This document shows positions 1 to 13,800 of a stretch of 64,000 nt of DNA, piece by piece. A program made the position numbers and the translations under genes. The stretch is taken from contig CAUJLY010000001.1 in assembly GCA_963281155.1 (NCBI GenBank), positions 6,572,001 to 6,636,000 on the forward strand. The letters are read 5' to 3'. Each line of letters opens with the position of its first letter. Positions within the stretch are counted from its first letter, which is position 1. The notes beneath the pieces were generated by a model. That model ran no database searches and was not told the origin of the DNA. It saw only the letters and a list, made by a program, of their open reading frames with translations. Origin of the DNA: Rhabditophanes sp. KR3021. Lineage: Eukaryota; Nematoda; Chromadorea; Rhabditida; Alloionematidae.

Positions 1-655
1 TGACCTGTGGTACTAGGGACCAATCAGTTCGCATTTTTAAGGTCGGTGAAGATTCACAATTGTTATTTAATCCTCACGTTGAAGCAATGAGTGTAGATAC
101 GGTTTGCTTTGTTGATGCTAACACCTTCGTATCGGGTGCAATTGACGGAAGTATATCAATTTGGAATATTGCCAAGAAGAAGCCTGTCCTTATTCAAAAG
201 AATGCTCACGCCAATGGAAAGTTTCTCGGAAATGAAGGAGCCTGGATAACAGCAATTGCCGCTGTCCCCTATTCTAATTTATTGGTATCTGGAAGCAACA
301 ATGGAGTAATTAACTTTTGGAAATTGGCGAAAGATAACAAAAAATTAAATTTGATTGAATCATATGAAGTGGTAAGTATTCAATCACATCTGGTTTTGTT
401 GTGTTGTGTTTACGTATAATGTGGTAATCTTTTGTTCTTTTCTAGGAAGGTTTCGTAAATGATATTAAATTTTCCGAAAATGGAGATACAGCATACTTTG
501 CTGTTGGGAAAGATCATAAATTGGGAAGGTGGTCTGTCATTCAGACAGCTAAAAATCATATTCTTGTACTACCACTCAAACCAATTGAGCAAGATGAGTC
601 AGAAGAAGATGATGAAAGCGAAGATGGCAATTCAACCATAGAATTATCAGACTGA
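1..655 (+). CDS. rrp-9: U3 snoRNP protein RRP9 (U3-55K), 3' end
   Basis: C-terminal part of a WD40 protein; the 5' end lies outside the window. Exons 1-371 and 446-655 join in phase 0 across a 74-base gtaagt...ttttctag intron. Four WD blades are visible: one ending SVRIFK, one around FVSGAIDGSISIWN, one around LLVSGSNNGVINFWK, and the last with VGKDHKLGRWS. An acidic Asp/Glu/Ser tail follows. The GKDHKLGRW blade, the ILVLPLK motif after it and the order of blades match RRP9, which binds box B/C of U3 snoRNA in the nucleolus during 18S rRNA processing. The family match is from recognition of these motifs; the missing N-terminus prevents a check of the Arg-rich nucleolar region. Confidence 0.85.
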
Positions 656-738
656 TGTGCTTAGAAATAATCTTATCATTTTTGTTGTTACTTTTTATGT
701 TGACTGTTACTCGTTAATTTGTTGTTAAATTTTTTAAA

Positions 739-744
739 AATAAA
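739..744 (+). promoter_or_regulatory. Polyadenylation signal of the RRP9 gene
   Basis: Canonical AATAAA 84 bases after the RRP9 stop codon, in a T-rich 3' context. Confidence 0.6.
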
Positions 745-3700
745 ATTTTTCTTTTATTCATACACCTTCAACCAGTTCTTTTTTATCTGCCTTTAAGGAA
801 TGATTCATAATTGAAATAAATACTTGCAAAATCAAGAAATACTAAGATAAAAGTGTGGTGTGTGAGAAGTAAATGATACTTAGTTACAAAGTGTATATAA
901 GCTCCTGCGTACTTTGTGAATCACAAACAACGTAATTAATAGCACTAAATATATCTATTACGGATAGATGAATGTATGTTGATCTCCTTAAACAGGTTTC
1001 TAAATAGCTGATGTTCATTAGCTTGCAATAAGATTTTTATACGAAAGGAATTGTTGTTCTGCTAAAATAGAAACCAAACATTAAAAGTAGATTAATTAAC
1101 AGGAAATTAAGCTGATGATGGTCTTATTTGTCTAAAAGAACTGAAATTATTTGAAGTTTTAGTACTTAAATTCGTTGTCCATAAATCATCCTGACTAAGA
1201 AACAATACTTGTGTCGGTCAATCTATTGTATTATTGCTTTTTTTAATAGTATAAGGATGTAACATAAAAAATCACATTGCTCACAAGTATTTGTTTTGAT
1301 AAAAAAATTGTCTGCACACAACTTAAGATGGGGTAGTTGTTGACTGATATCACAAAATTTATAAAACTAATTCGTTTTCTCCAAGAAAACAATTTTATAT
1401 GACATTGTCAACAAAATAATAATTCATCCTGATCCAAATCTGGTGACAACTTTTAAGAATTCTTTTTCAAAGATTGAAGATTAATCATTTATTATCAGAT
1501 GAATTGAATAATAACTTTGTCATTTATTTAATGTTCCCCATTAATTATTACCTTCTTTCAGAGAGACAAATATTCAGGAAGCTTTTATTCACAGTATTAT
1601 CAACGTACAATTTATTCAAAATACATATTATCAACATGTAATTTGTTAACAATATAATCAGCGTATAATTTATCCACAAATTGTACACATATTTTTATGC
1701 GAAAAAATGTAGTACCTTCTGAATAATTTTTATAACGAATTCCGTCTTTTATCTATTTATACAAAAAACATTAGTTACACCTAAACTTCCTCCCTTTACA
1801 CGTCAGAGTTCTTTAGGAGATGACTCCATTATGCGATATCATCTAAAAAAGGATTTAATACCATATTCTTTTAGATTACACAATAATGATATCATTCGTA
1901 CCATATTGTTCTTTTTGATTACTTACTATCTAATTACAAAAAAGTTAATCTCCCCTTTGAAGATGTCTACAGTTTTATATTATTTCCATTTTAGCTCTAT
2001 AGAATGATTGTGTCAAAACAAGTTTGAAAAGCCGAAATGATGGTGTCTGTTAACAAATCTAATCACCTGACAAAACCTGCGCAATTAGCTTCTGAACAAA
2101 CTTGGAATAGATCTAAAAAATGAATTAAACTTATTTAATCACATTCCAGGAATTCTTACTTATTCTTAAATATTCTTATATAGTCTTGCATATTTCTACA
2201 TTTTTTATCTGTTTTGCCTTCCCACTACAATATTTTACACTTTACTTGATTTATTTGTCAATGAATTAGTGGCGAAAATCGTTTCATTTGTTGCAAATCT
2301 ATAAATAACTTAGTGATCATCCTTTTTATGACTCTTAAACTACCAATTTACATCCATCGTTAATCTCGTAAAGTTTTGAAGAAATTTAAAAAGTGACTCC
2401 TTGCATTTTTTGCAAAATAATGTCCCTACATAATCAACAACTTCGGAAAGCATTAAAATATAGTTCTTTAAGTAACTCCTTTCCTGTCTAACCACTTTAC
2501 ATATTTTAACAATGTAAATACTTTAAAATTAACGTACCTAAATTTGTTGCCATCAGATGACTTTATGTTTTTACAGATTTCATTTGAGATAAAAACAAAT
2601 TTGTGCATTCATTATTCAATCTTGATTATTTAAATTGATAGTAAATTTACAGACTTTGATTTCCCGCCTAGTCTTTATTTCCGTCGCCATTAAACCTATA
2701 AAAAACAAAAATATCTTTGCTGCTTTCATATTTAACCGGTTCTTTTTATATAATAATGATACAAAATATTAAAATATTACATGAACCTGGCCAACCCTGA
2801 CACAGCATAATGACATTATTCTGAATTCGTCACCTTCTTTCACAAAGTAAGCTATTAACATTTAAGACTAACTCATTTTAAGCTGAAACGTTCGCCTAAT
2901 ACCCCTTAAATTTAACCTTTATATTAGATGATTCCTTCCAGTTTTGTCATTTTTTCCAAATAACGACAGCTAGTTTATAGTGTAGTTTATTTGTGATACC
3001 ATGGAAATAGACCATCCTATCGCCGCAACCAATTTAACCTTATATCCTCAAAATAGTTTCTGTTGACAGCTAGTAGTTAACCTCTTTTAATTTTTGTTGA
3101 ACTATGCATACTATATCATAGTTGTTATTTATTTCAAAAAACATATTCTACTATCATCACGCATATTAGTATTGTATCTTTTGTCACAATTTGGATTCGC
3201 TTCCACTTTTAAACAGCAAATACCCTTATTAATAGAGTATATATAAATATATCTATCTTATGCAATATTTCAGTCTATCAGTTTTGTATTTTAAGAAGTT
3301 AAGTATATACAGACAATATAAGTATCTATATTAAGTCGTATGAATCAGTGCATAAAGCAGTTTTGTGACATAAATGCAAACTAATTGTTCACTTTTTGTA
3401 CGAAGTACTCTTTTTATTATTTAATTTCCCATTCAATTCACCTCTATTTAATGATTTTTTCAAAGAAGCAAACATCATTATAGTTGTTAACAAAAAAATT
3501 CCGTAGAAACTACTCGAATTTCAAAAAAGCATGTACTCTTTTAAATGCATTAACTACATCCTATAACTTTGCTTTAAATTTTAAACCATTTGACATGTCG
3601 TGTAAATTATTAACACCTGAAGGTCAAACCTAATCAGTAAGGTTGATTTAAACAACATTTCCACAAAAAGGCAACAATTTTTTATTTTGACTAATTTTAA

Positions 3701-6306
3701 TACTTATCGTTAAACAATTTTGAACTGTAAAAGATGTATTTTTTCGCTATATATAATTTCTAAACATTCTATCTATAGAAGTGTCATTTTATAGAGAAGC
3801 TTTGTTTGCAAATCTTTTTCATCTTATTTTATATTTGGGTTAAGTATAATTTTTGGTTTCAATTGTCAATTTTAAAACTTGTCTGCACGATGATGGTAAC
3901 CGTAAATTCGAGTTGATTTCAGCGTTTAAAGACAGATATGCACTTATTTGATGGTAACCTTCTTGGTTGAAATCAGTTTCAAAGTTTAAAATAATAAATG
4001 TTCACGTATACACGATAAAACAAATGTGAAGTTTAATTGTTCATGACTAATGTAGCCTTTTCCCTCCAAAGTTATTTTTATCACCTCAATAGCTTCATAT
4101 ACTTTTAATATGTTTAATAAATCTAAAGTTATTGTTTTTATCAGTGGAGAATAATCCATCACAAATAAAATTAACAAAACACTAATATTTAAGATGATTA
4201 TGGTGCTTTTTACCAAATAATATTTGCCCCTTTATTGTCAAACATTACGACAATTGTTTTGCCATAAAATCAAATATAAAATGATTCTTCTTCTTCCTAT
4301 CTATTATACTTTCTTGTTTGATATTGGTAAGGAAGATAATTTTTTTGACAACATCTTTTAGTCAAATATTAAATCTTAATTTACAAATTTTTAAAATCAC
4401 TACGTTTAATTAAAAAATAGTTGTTAATGCATAACTTGCAGTCCGCATTATATTACAGAGCAATAAATTGAAATGTAAATATGGTTTAGCTTTGCATGCA
4501 TTTATAATTGTTTAAAGATGTTTTCCGCTCTTTATTTCGTAACATTTCTTTGCAATGCATTAGTTTACTATGATTCCGGAGCAAATGACTAATAAGGCAT
4601 GTGTAAACAAACTCTACACTAAATTTCATATCATTTTCTTTGACAAAGATAACAAACAATGACATTTATCAAATTAATATAAAAAAATATTTGTAGCTTG
4701 GTTTATTTTATCATATGATCAAACTATAACCTTCTGTATTATTCCAATAAAAAGGATTATTGCTATAATAAAGAGCTAAATTAAAGTGGGTGAGTTTCAT
4801 TAATTAAACTTTGAACCCTTTTCAGACTACGTTATCAGGAAATTTAATTTAATCATTCTCAAATACTCAATACATTTTAGCACTCTTTGCCCTTTAGATC
4901 CTTTTTCCCTTTTAATATCATATGTAACTAGATTATACCCTGTAAGATGAATTTCATTAAGACCAAGTCAGCTTTAGGATCTCTTGAAAGTAATGGATAA
5001 ACATCAAAAAAGCATTGGGGTGCAAACATCTCCAAAACTAGAGTTATACGATATGATTAAAGTTTATTTAACATTCAGGTTTCTTGAATTAACACTTTAA
5101 TCTATTTTTGAACCAATAAATGAAGTTGTAATCTGCTTCTTCGAGTTGGTGTCAACTTCTTTTTGTATCTAAATAATACTAACACAAATTTCGATAGGTT
5201 TCTATTAAGATCTTTTTCGTTAATTAGGAAAACATTTTATCATTTTTTAAGTCTGTCATAATTAACAGATAAACCACTATTTTTAGAATCATATGATTTG
5301 CGTGTGTCCGCTTTCAATGGTAGTGAAGGTATTTAGTAAATAACTTGTAATTACTATAAGTTTGTCTTTATTCGGTAAAACGATGGCCATTGAACTATGT
5401 TTTACGTTTAATTGATAAAATTACACCTCCATTTAAGCCAGCTTAATAATGATAAAGTTGTCAAGTAAAGAAGACTCTTTTCTTGTGTTTACATGTTGTT
5501 ATCTATCAAAATCCCACCTCCATATCTTATTACAAGTATCTATTATTATAAAGGCATTTTTTGTTGTTGATTCAACGTAAAAAAGAGAATAATAGTTTTA
5601 TAAACAACTACTAAATTCTTTATAGAGACGCGACATATAATTTAACCAAACGATGTAGTCACAATTGCATCTTTAGGTTGGACTAGTGGCGGTCAATTAC
5701 TTGATCACATCAACAATCACTATATAACCCTACTAGTGAATACTTTTTAACTGTTTTCAATTAAATTGATAAATACATTCTTCTTTATTGTTCATCGTTC
5801 TCCATTACGTCCATCCTCGTTTGACTTTACTGAAGATGGGGAAATTCATTATCACTGAGCAATTGCTTAGTTGAAATTAAATTACCGACCTTTAATGGTA
5901 TCAGTAATTATTGTGGGTGTGTAAAAATTTATTAACTTTTGTTATCTCAAAATGTCTTCATTTCGTTGCCACCGCTTTTTTTCATTTAAATTCATCACTT
6001 TTGTTTTAATCATTATCACAAAAAATATTTCCTTTTGGGTGCTTGAATATTTAGATAGATAGTTGTCTATCGAAGGAGTATATTCCTTTAAATTTAAACA
6101 GGCCCAATACAAAAGATAGTTTGCTTTGTGCAATTTTTATTATCAATTTGGAAGATGATTGATAAAAAAGTCGTTTCGAATAGCCAAACAATAAGATGCA
6201 TGCATTATTGTTAACGATCATATTGTATTAACGTCAATTTCATCACTATTTATCATACTCAAAGTTGTAATTTTTCAGGATTCTTAATATTAATTCTATA
6301 GACTAC
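745..6306. other. 5.6-kb AT-rich intergenic region
   Basis: I find no supportable gene. Open frames are short (at most about 75 codons), without spliceable partners or recognisable motifs, and no tRNA-like arms were found. Runs of A and T and short direct repeats of stop-rich sequence dominate. It may hold distal regulatory DNA of the F-box gene or simply decayed sequence. Confidence 0.5.
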
Positions 6307-7700
6307 ATGCCGCATTCTAATCCTATTAAAATGATAGCCCATATTTTGGGCCGGCGCGGAAGGAAAATTTTCTTTGAGCCGTCCATTATATTGGCCAAGA
6401 AAAAGTCATACAAAGAACACAAAAATCCCCATTCTCCAGTATGTACTGATCTCCAACTTCCAGATGCCATTTGGGGCAAGGTATTTGATGAACTAGAACC
6501 ATTTGATCTCATTCGTATGCGTAAAGTTTCAAAACAATTCGAAAGAATCGTTGAAACAAAACTTTCTAACACTCTTTATTTGGATGTTATGAAGTGTGAT
6601 TTGAATGATGTGATCATCGAAGATACAGATAATGATGGTGAATTTTATAAACACAAAAAATGCCAGCTTCTTATTGCAATTACCCAAAGGAGCGTCTGTT
6701 TGATTGTAGATGAAAGATGGACCAACAAAGGTACGTTTATTGATTACAGATTAACAGTAAGAGTTTTAAAAATGGGATATAATTATAAAGCTCGATACCA
6801 TTATTAGCTTCGAAGAGTTCTCCTAGAATGAGATGGGCGACTTTATCATTCCTTTTTGGAAACATATGATGGCTTCATCGAATGCCGGTGTACCTGGTTT
6901 AAAGGCACAAAGTCTTAGAGTGTTTCACAAACACAATAATTTAAAAGTTAAAAACATGCAATCTTCTTACATAAATATTTAATTTGGACCATTATAGATG
7001 TGCAATGTTTATGGGGATGTTTGCAATTTTTTGCAAAATATGCTCATACTGTTTGTGTAAGTTTTCACCTCTATTTGTTTAATTCCTTTATTTACTAATA
7101 CTGTAAAAGAGTTTTATATTGCTCTCTTTATGGTGTATCTTATTTGAAAGAGTCTTATTTGATTTTTTAATCTTTTATTGATACGTCACCTTTTAATTTT
7201 AGCTTGATGTGCAAATATTTGAGTTAATCTCTGTTGGTCTGTCTTCACTAAAGTTGTCAAGATGGTACACTTTTGAAAGTTACGTTGGTTCAATTGGGCT
7301 TCCTGAATCAGATAACTGCCATCTCAAGATAACTTCAGCCAATTGTGGAAGAACTTTCTCAAGTTGTGCTATGATCAGTGGAAATTCAAATGGTTGCCAC
7401 GATTTCCATCGCATGAATCCTGATGGAGTTGAGGTGCCATTGTTTCCTAAGATCAAAGAACTTACCATCAAGAGTTCTCCCTATGACATGGCTCATTTGT
7501 CAAGAATAGTCGATTATCACATTCACCCCTGCAATTTTTTCAATCTCGAAAAGATAGAATTAATACGAATTACGGTTGGTCAGTGCAAGAGCAAACTACC
7601 AACAAAAGCCAAAAAGGTTCACCAGCATCTCAGAGTGTTTAGAGGATGGCTCGACAGTCTTTCACTGGCAGAAAAGTATGTCGAACAAAGACACGAATAA
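6307..7700 (+). CDS. F-box protein, four exons
   Basis: Proposed exons 6307-6756, 6827-6946, 6998-7054 and 7203-7700, all joined in phase 0, give about 374 residues. Introns are 70, 51 and 148 bases; the first has gtaaga...cctag ends, the second gttaaa...tatag, the third uses a weaker GTGTAA donor. Residues about 51-88 are an F-box, starting LPDAIWGKVFDELEPFDLIR and continuing with RKVSKQFERIV, the Skp1-binding helices of SCF ubiquitin ligases. The C-terminal part carries leucine/isoleucine-spaced segments (FPKIKELTIKS, FFNLEKIELIRI) typical of the substrate-binding region of nematode F-box proteins. Start is the first ATG after a ctatag that could be a trans-splice acceptor. The substrate is unknown. 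The first exon also reads open past 6756, so other donor sites are possible. Confidence 0.65.
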
Positions 7701-9507
7701 ATGATGTTTGATTGAAGCAAAGAAGTTAAGTCTAAACAAAATGATACAAATAATGTTTGCGATCAAGGCTTAAAATCGCCAATCACCATCTTTAGTGTTC
7801 TATTAATGTTTTTGGAATCGACATTCCTTCGACGTAACCTTTAAATTGGATGCTGGCAATTGTAATTCGAAAAAAGATGAAATTAATTATCATTTCAATA
7901 TTTGGGAGACGAAAAAGAGTGAATACGTGTATAATTTATTGAATTGACAATTGACGTTGAGTGCGGGTATCTTGGCTATTATTTATAAGAAAGATTGTTT
8001 CTTTATGGTCATTTTCAAATTTGTTAGTTTGTCAAGGAGATCCAATTAACTATAGCTTATTATTTTTTCGGTCCCTATTTTAACCTCCAGACTATCTGAC
8101 GACCGTTCTCCGTGATGTTTTTTAATCTAAAAAAATTGGTTCTCTTTATCGTTACAAACAAATTATAAGTTTAAAAATTAATCCAATTGCATAGTTAAAA
8201 TTCCTCTTTACAACTTATAATCAACTTTAATTTCTAAAGCTGTAACAAATAAATATTTTTTGCAATTTAATAAATCATTTAATTTCTTTTTTATTTAAAA
8301 ATATCGCCATTAATTGATCAAAAAACAATGCTTTAAATTTCTATAAGCAACATCTTATCAATCATGTAACGTAGCTTTTTTTATTGATGACATGACCTTT
8401 ATATCGAGATAGTTGAAAATGCAAGTGACTTGAAATACCGTGTTAGGGTCTTTTTTGACATGTTATCAATTATTTGAAAAGGAAATGATAAGTCTTCGTA
8501 AATATTGAGTGCAAGTTTTTATATAAGAAGGGTGCAATCGAGCTAAAATAATTTATTAGCATTAATAAATGAATTTGTTCATTAAAAATGAAATACGTGT
8601 ATATGTTGAGTTAATGTCTTATTTTCCTTAGCGCCATAAGAGATTGATAATCAGAACTATACATAGGTAGAGGAATGCATAGATATGAACATTTGTATTC
8701 CCAATCATTAATCTTGAATGAGGTCTTCTTGAAGCATGATTGAGCTTGGGTGGGAGAATGTAGTTATCTCTCATATTGGTCAAATAGTGAATGAAAAGAG
8801 TATGTGTTTATTCGCAAGAATTCACAAAATTTGAATTTTGTTTAAACCAGCACGAATATACACAAATTTACACTTAAAAGGAACGATGAAACCACAATAA
8901 ATAACTAACAAACAACGAATTCATTAAACAATCTAATTTTAAACATCTTCTTCTATTCTCATAGATGAAAAGAAATATCAAATAAGTATCATATGTTTTA
9001 TTATCTATTGTAGGGATGTTATTTGATGAATGTGATTTTTAAACAACTTTTGTAGATGATCTGTGTAGAAGTAATTGATAGTTCATGCAATTGTAATGAC
9101 GGAAGTGTTATGGTGGTGACGACAACTGTTATGGGTCTTTATTTGGTGTACGTTGATTTGTCGATGCTCAATAATATGTTTGTTTTTTTGAAATAGCTGT
9201 GAATTGATAACACAAATTTATACATGTATTTTATTTAAAATCAAAAAGACAATTGACAAGCTTTATCATTAAAATCGCAATTTTCGAAGTCTAAATTGGA
9301 ATAATCTTCGCAGCATTTTGGTATCTTCGCCAATTTAAGGCGATTTTAACAACGTTCTCCGCAATCAACATGTTGACATAAAATAGCACATTTCCTCTTG
9401 GATTAATTGAAGTAGCTTTGTCGAAAAGGGTAAAATGGACACTAATCATAATGATTAGATTCATGAAATATGTTATTCTGATGCAATCATATTGAAATGT
9501 GAGGTAA
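7701..9507. other. Intergenic, no gene seen
   Basis: AT-rich DNA with only short open frames on both strands. Nothing recognisable; no RNA gene arms seen. Confidence 0.5.
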
Positions 9508-9851
9508 TTAAGTATTGAGAATGTTTAAACTTGTAATATTTAGTAATTTGCAGTGATTAACTACGGCTAATGTAGGATGTCTGTGAAAGTGAACTTTTAT
9601 AAGATCCGTACTATTAACAATATTTCGAATTGCACGTGTTTCTAAATTCCGTAATTTAAATTCAAAAAAGCAAATCCGGGCAATTGAAGTCTTGAATATA
9701 ATGCTCAATAAAGGAATATCAACTGTTAATTTTTCGTACAGAGTATTTTTTCCTGCTTCCAAGCATTTAATTTGGACTTGAGTAATAATTGTATCAGCAT
9801 TTTGTCCGGCTAATTGTCACAGGATTAAAAAATACTGCTTCTCATTCAAAT
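9508..9851 (-). pseudogene. Possible decayed coding remnant, unrecognised
   Basis: On the minus strand about 100 codons are open from 9816 down to the stop at 9508, without an ATG start, and the frame continues upstream to about 9851 across a single in-frame TGA at 9817-9819. The peptide has a protein-like composition, with segments such as KCLEAGKNTLYEKLTVDIP and FKLRNLETRAIRNIVN. I do not recognise the family. It may be the end of a broken F-box-type gene or a chance frame; the lack of a start and the TGA argue against a working gene. Confidence 0.25.
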
Positions 9852-9865
9852 GACTGAAATCAGAA

Positions 9866-10129
9866 TTGACTACCAGTATTTCCAGTATACATTTCTATGG
9901 ACTTTATGGTGATTCAAACAATTTAACCGAAAACATAAATCCTCCTAATAATTATGACTTTAAAATTACTCTGGAAAGTAACTACTTCTTATTGTCTGAA
10001 AAGGGAATAACTTATTTTGTTGAAACTTTAAAGGATGGTAGATATTTGAATGTTTATGGGATGCTTTTCTTAATAGCAATCGTCGGGCTTTTATCAAATT
10101 ACCAAGAATCAAAGAAAGCTACAAAGTAA
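9866..10129 (+). other. Possible coding exon with a membrane segment
   Basis: An 87-codon open frame without an ATG start, following a tttccag that could be an acceptor and ending near a gtaaga donor at 10126. It contains a hydrophobic stretch, YGMLFLIAIVGLLSNY, followed by a basic tail, like the end of a type I membrane protein. A second protein-like stretch downstream (about 10215-10365, with QTQFISDNKDLQKYLKN) does not join it in frame with any splice pair I could find. It could be a remnant or an exon of a gene I cannot assemble. Confidence 0.2.
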
Positions 10130-10522
10130 GACAAATTTCAACTATCAACAATATTGGAATCATGGTAGGACTTTGCTTAGAAAATTGACTAAATTGCTTT
10201 ACCTACTTTATACCGTCAAAAAATGAGAAGAAAGGAATAGGTGCAAATTATCAAACCCAATTTATCTCTGATAACAAAGATTTGCAAAAATATCTTAAAA
10301 ATCCACATTATTCGCAGAATGGAGTTATTCCGATTTATTACAAAAAGAAAATAAGTTGTCTCAATTAGCACCATATGCTAATAAAAGAGTTATTCTATTG
10401 GAATGCAAATGCTAAAATATGTTCCTTCATAATAAGATATCTCAATCCATTAATTATACCTTAATGAATTAATAAAATACTTACTTATTTGATATATTTG
10501 TACGCCTTAAAATATAATCATA

Positions 10523-10595
10523 GGATCTGTGGCGCAATGGATAACGCGTCGGTCTACGGAACCGAAGATTGTAGGTTCGAATCCTGCCAGATTCG
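10523..10595 (+). tRNA. tRNA-Arg (anticodon ACG)
   Basis: A 73-base cloverleaf. The acceptor arm GGATCTG pairs with CAGATTC, with one G-U pair, followed by discriminator G. The D-arm region is GCGCAATGGATAACGC, the anticodon stem TCGGT/ACCGA encloses loop CTACGGA with anticodon ACG, and the T arm is GTAGG-TTCGAAT-CCTGC. The internal A and B box sequences are intact, so it looks functional. It has no intron. ACG is read as inosine-containing ICG for CGU/CGC/CGA codons. Confidence 0.95.
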
Positions 10596-10600
10596 TTAAA

Positions 10601-10606
10601 TTTTTT
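10601..10606 (+). terminator. RNA polymerase III T-run terminator
   Basis: Six consecutive T residues five bases after the tRNA discriminator base. Confidence 0.8.
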
Positions 10607-10828
10607 GCTTTATTTTATTTCATTTGTACTGGCATATTAATTATTGACACATTTATTTATTGTCATTAGTCCGATAACAAGGCCAATTAACTCTTTAATA
10701 TTTAAACATATCTAACAAACAATCCTAAACCCACTTTGATAAGAATCTCTAATCTAATAAGGACATCGTATATTTGACCTTTAAATTTTTATTTATAACA
10801 AACACAAAAAACAAATAATTTCATAATC

Positions 10829-13800
10829 ATGCAAATAAAGGAATTAAATTTTACATATAATGTGGCATACATTGCAGCTGTTATTTCACTGTTTGGAATA
10901 TGTCTAAATATTTTGATATTACCTATTGTTATAAATCAAGTTTCGGATGCTTGGAAGGAACTTGAATTAGAAATGAATGGATTGAGAAAAGGCGGGAATG
11001 AGATGTGGATGGAGCTAAATTCATTGAAGGTAAATGTTAAGAGGGAAGTTAGGGAAGGTTATGGAGAAACTGTTAAGGCAGAAAGTAAGGAGTCGAAAGA
11101 AACAAAAGAAAGTCAGCCAGTTGAAAGCAAACTAAAATCCTCAACTAATGGCAAGTGCCTATGGTGTGAATACGCTCAAAATGATTGCCCAAAAGGACCA
11201 ACAGGTCCTCCTGGTCGTCCGGGGCGTGCTGCTCCAACTGGATTGAATGGAGTCGATGGAGTTCCTGGAATTGATGGCGGCTCATCTGTCGATAATTGCA
11301 ACCAATTTGATTCCTGCATTACTTGTCCTATGGGACTGCAAGGAGAGAAAGGAAAGGCAGGAAAGCAAGGTATAATTTTATTAAAATTAAAAATGCAATT
11401 AAGAAATTATTGTTAAAATTGTAAATATGCAAAATCGGAAGTATCAACAAGCTCCTTGATAATGAGATCGGCTACTTGTTCATTAAGTACTGAGTTCATT
11501 TTGATGGCATCTTTAAATGTAGGATAGCCGGAGTCTGAGTTCTTGATTTGAGGTCTGAAGGCTTTGATCAGGATGACTTCTATGCTTTTGATCACTGCCT
11601 CAGATTGGTATTTCAGGATTAGTCTTGAAATTTGTCATTACTGCGTTATTATCAAACAATAACGTGGATACTGAATTCATTACAAACCCAATATTGCCTA
11701 CATTCTCCTCCAATTGTTTAAACCGATTACTAGCGTTTGAGATAGACTCAGGTGCTTTCAGCTTTCCATAGAATAAACTTTTGATCTCCTCTCTTAAATA
11801 AAGAGTCCTTCATAATTGTTGTAACATTTCTGAATAGTGATTAATCTTTTCAGGTATGCGTGGTGTGAGGGGAATTAATGGAACTCCGGGTTGTTTTGGC
11901 AAAAATGGGCAGCCTGGAATGAGTGGTGAACCAGGAATTCAAGGAGAAGAAGGTCCTGAAGGTGACATGGGCCCCCGAGGGAGAAATGGACGAAATGGAA
12001 GGAAAGTTAAATCTAAACCAGGTGAAAAGGGGGCTGTTGGCTTGAAAGGACTTCCAGGAATGGAAGGCGAGGTAGGAGAACGCGGAAGATCTGGAATTCA
12101 AGGTCAACCAGGCGATATTGGGGGTCCTGGACAACCTGGAACTCAAGGGACCCAAGGAAATGATGGGGTTGTAGGGGAAACTGGAATTTTCGGAGAAGAC
12201 GGAAAATATTGCCAATGCGTACCTCGTACAGATAAGCAGTTACCAGAAACAACTACGACCGATCACAATGAACATGTTTTTCCTAACCCAAAAGGAATTA
12301 AAAACAATCAGTTTGTTAAAGGAATGACCTACATTCCTCCAGAAAATACTTCTTTAAATGTGAAGGGAAATACACCCAAAGATGTAATATCTTCGAGTCC
12401 AAACAATGAAGGTCCATCTGTTAAAGACGATACAAAAGGAACTTTCAATTCGAATGTAGGAGAGGAATCAGCTACAACCGATTTTAATGCAGATTTAAAT
12501 CCAGGAAAAGATGCTAATGCTAATCAAACTAGTTCGGGCCAAATTTATTCCTTTGTTTCTGAGGATGGGAAGAAATTCGTTGAAGACAAGGATTCAAAAG
12601 ACAAATTAGTTTTTAATGAAGACCACATGGCTACTAATCCAGTAGAAGTTAATGATAACCAAGACGCGGCAGTTGAACATTCTCCTTCACAAATGACTAA
12701 AAATCAAGAGTTAGAGAATATAAAAGTGGGTGGAAGTTCGGAAAATAAAAACTCAGTACCTAAAAATCAAGAATTGGGTGTTGATAAAACCGCACAATCA
12801 GCTAGTGGTTACAGTGCCAAAAATTCAGAATCAGGAACAAGTAAAACACACGAAACAGGTGGTGAAAAAATCAATGAGATAACTGTAGTCAAAGCACAAC
12901 AAACAGCTCCAGAAAAAACACAACATTCAACTGGAGAGAAAATACAAGAATCAGGTGTAGATAAGACTCAGCAATCATCAAGTGGTTATAGCTCTAAAAA
13001 TTTGGAATCAACACTTAATAAAAAGCAAGAATCATTAAAACAAGGCGCAGCAGCTGTATATTCGAAAAGCCAAGAATCAGGAAAAAGTAAAAACCATGAA
13101 TCAGATAATAATAAAAGTCACGAATCATCTAATGAAAGTTTGAGTATTCATTCGAAAAATGAAGAATCAACTATTAGTAAAAGTGAAGGTGAAAGTTCAA
13201 CTGGTTATTCGAAAAGTGAACAATCATTATTTAATAAAAATCAAGGTGTGAATTCCGAGCATAAAGAATTAAAAGCTGATGTTCATTCCCAAAACAAAGA
13301 ATCAGGAGTTGATGTTCCTTCTCAAAACAAAGAATCAGAAAGTAATATTTATTCAAAAAATAAGGAGTCAGTGGGCAATGTTAATTCTTCGGAATCAGGA
13401 GGTAATGTTCATTCAGTCAATAAGGAATCAGAGAGCAATGTTCATTCAGAAAATAAAGAATCAGCGGGCAATGTTAGTTCGAAAGATCAACAATCATTTA
13501 ATGTGCATGGCAAAAATAAAGTATCACAAAGTGTTGAAGGATTGGGATCTGGTTCTAAAAACCAGAAATCATCTAGTTCCAGTAGTTCTAGCTATAGTTC
13601 AAGTTCTTCAAGTTCTAGTGGCGGCGAATCGTTAACTTTATTGGGTGAAAATGCCAGTAAAGATGGAACTCATGTACATAAAGAAATTCAGCCCACTGTC
13701 GAAGTAAAACCTGATGCATTTTCCTCAAGTTTTTCGCAAATAACATTTTCCGGCTATGAAACTAAAAATCCTCATCAAATTCCTAGACCTACTTCTATAT

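Noticed and set aside
10126..10365. Joining the 9866 frame to the downstream protein-like stretch as one gene
   Set aside because: Every splice pair I tried from the 10126 donor runs into a stop codon.
12013..12252. Long minus-strand frames opposite the collagen Gly-X-Y region
   Set aside because: Produced by the GGN-rich codon pattern of the collagen; no independent evidence.
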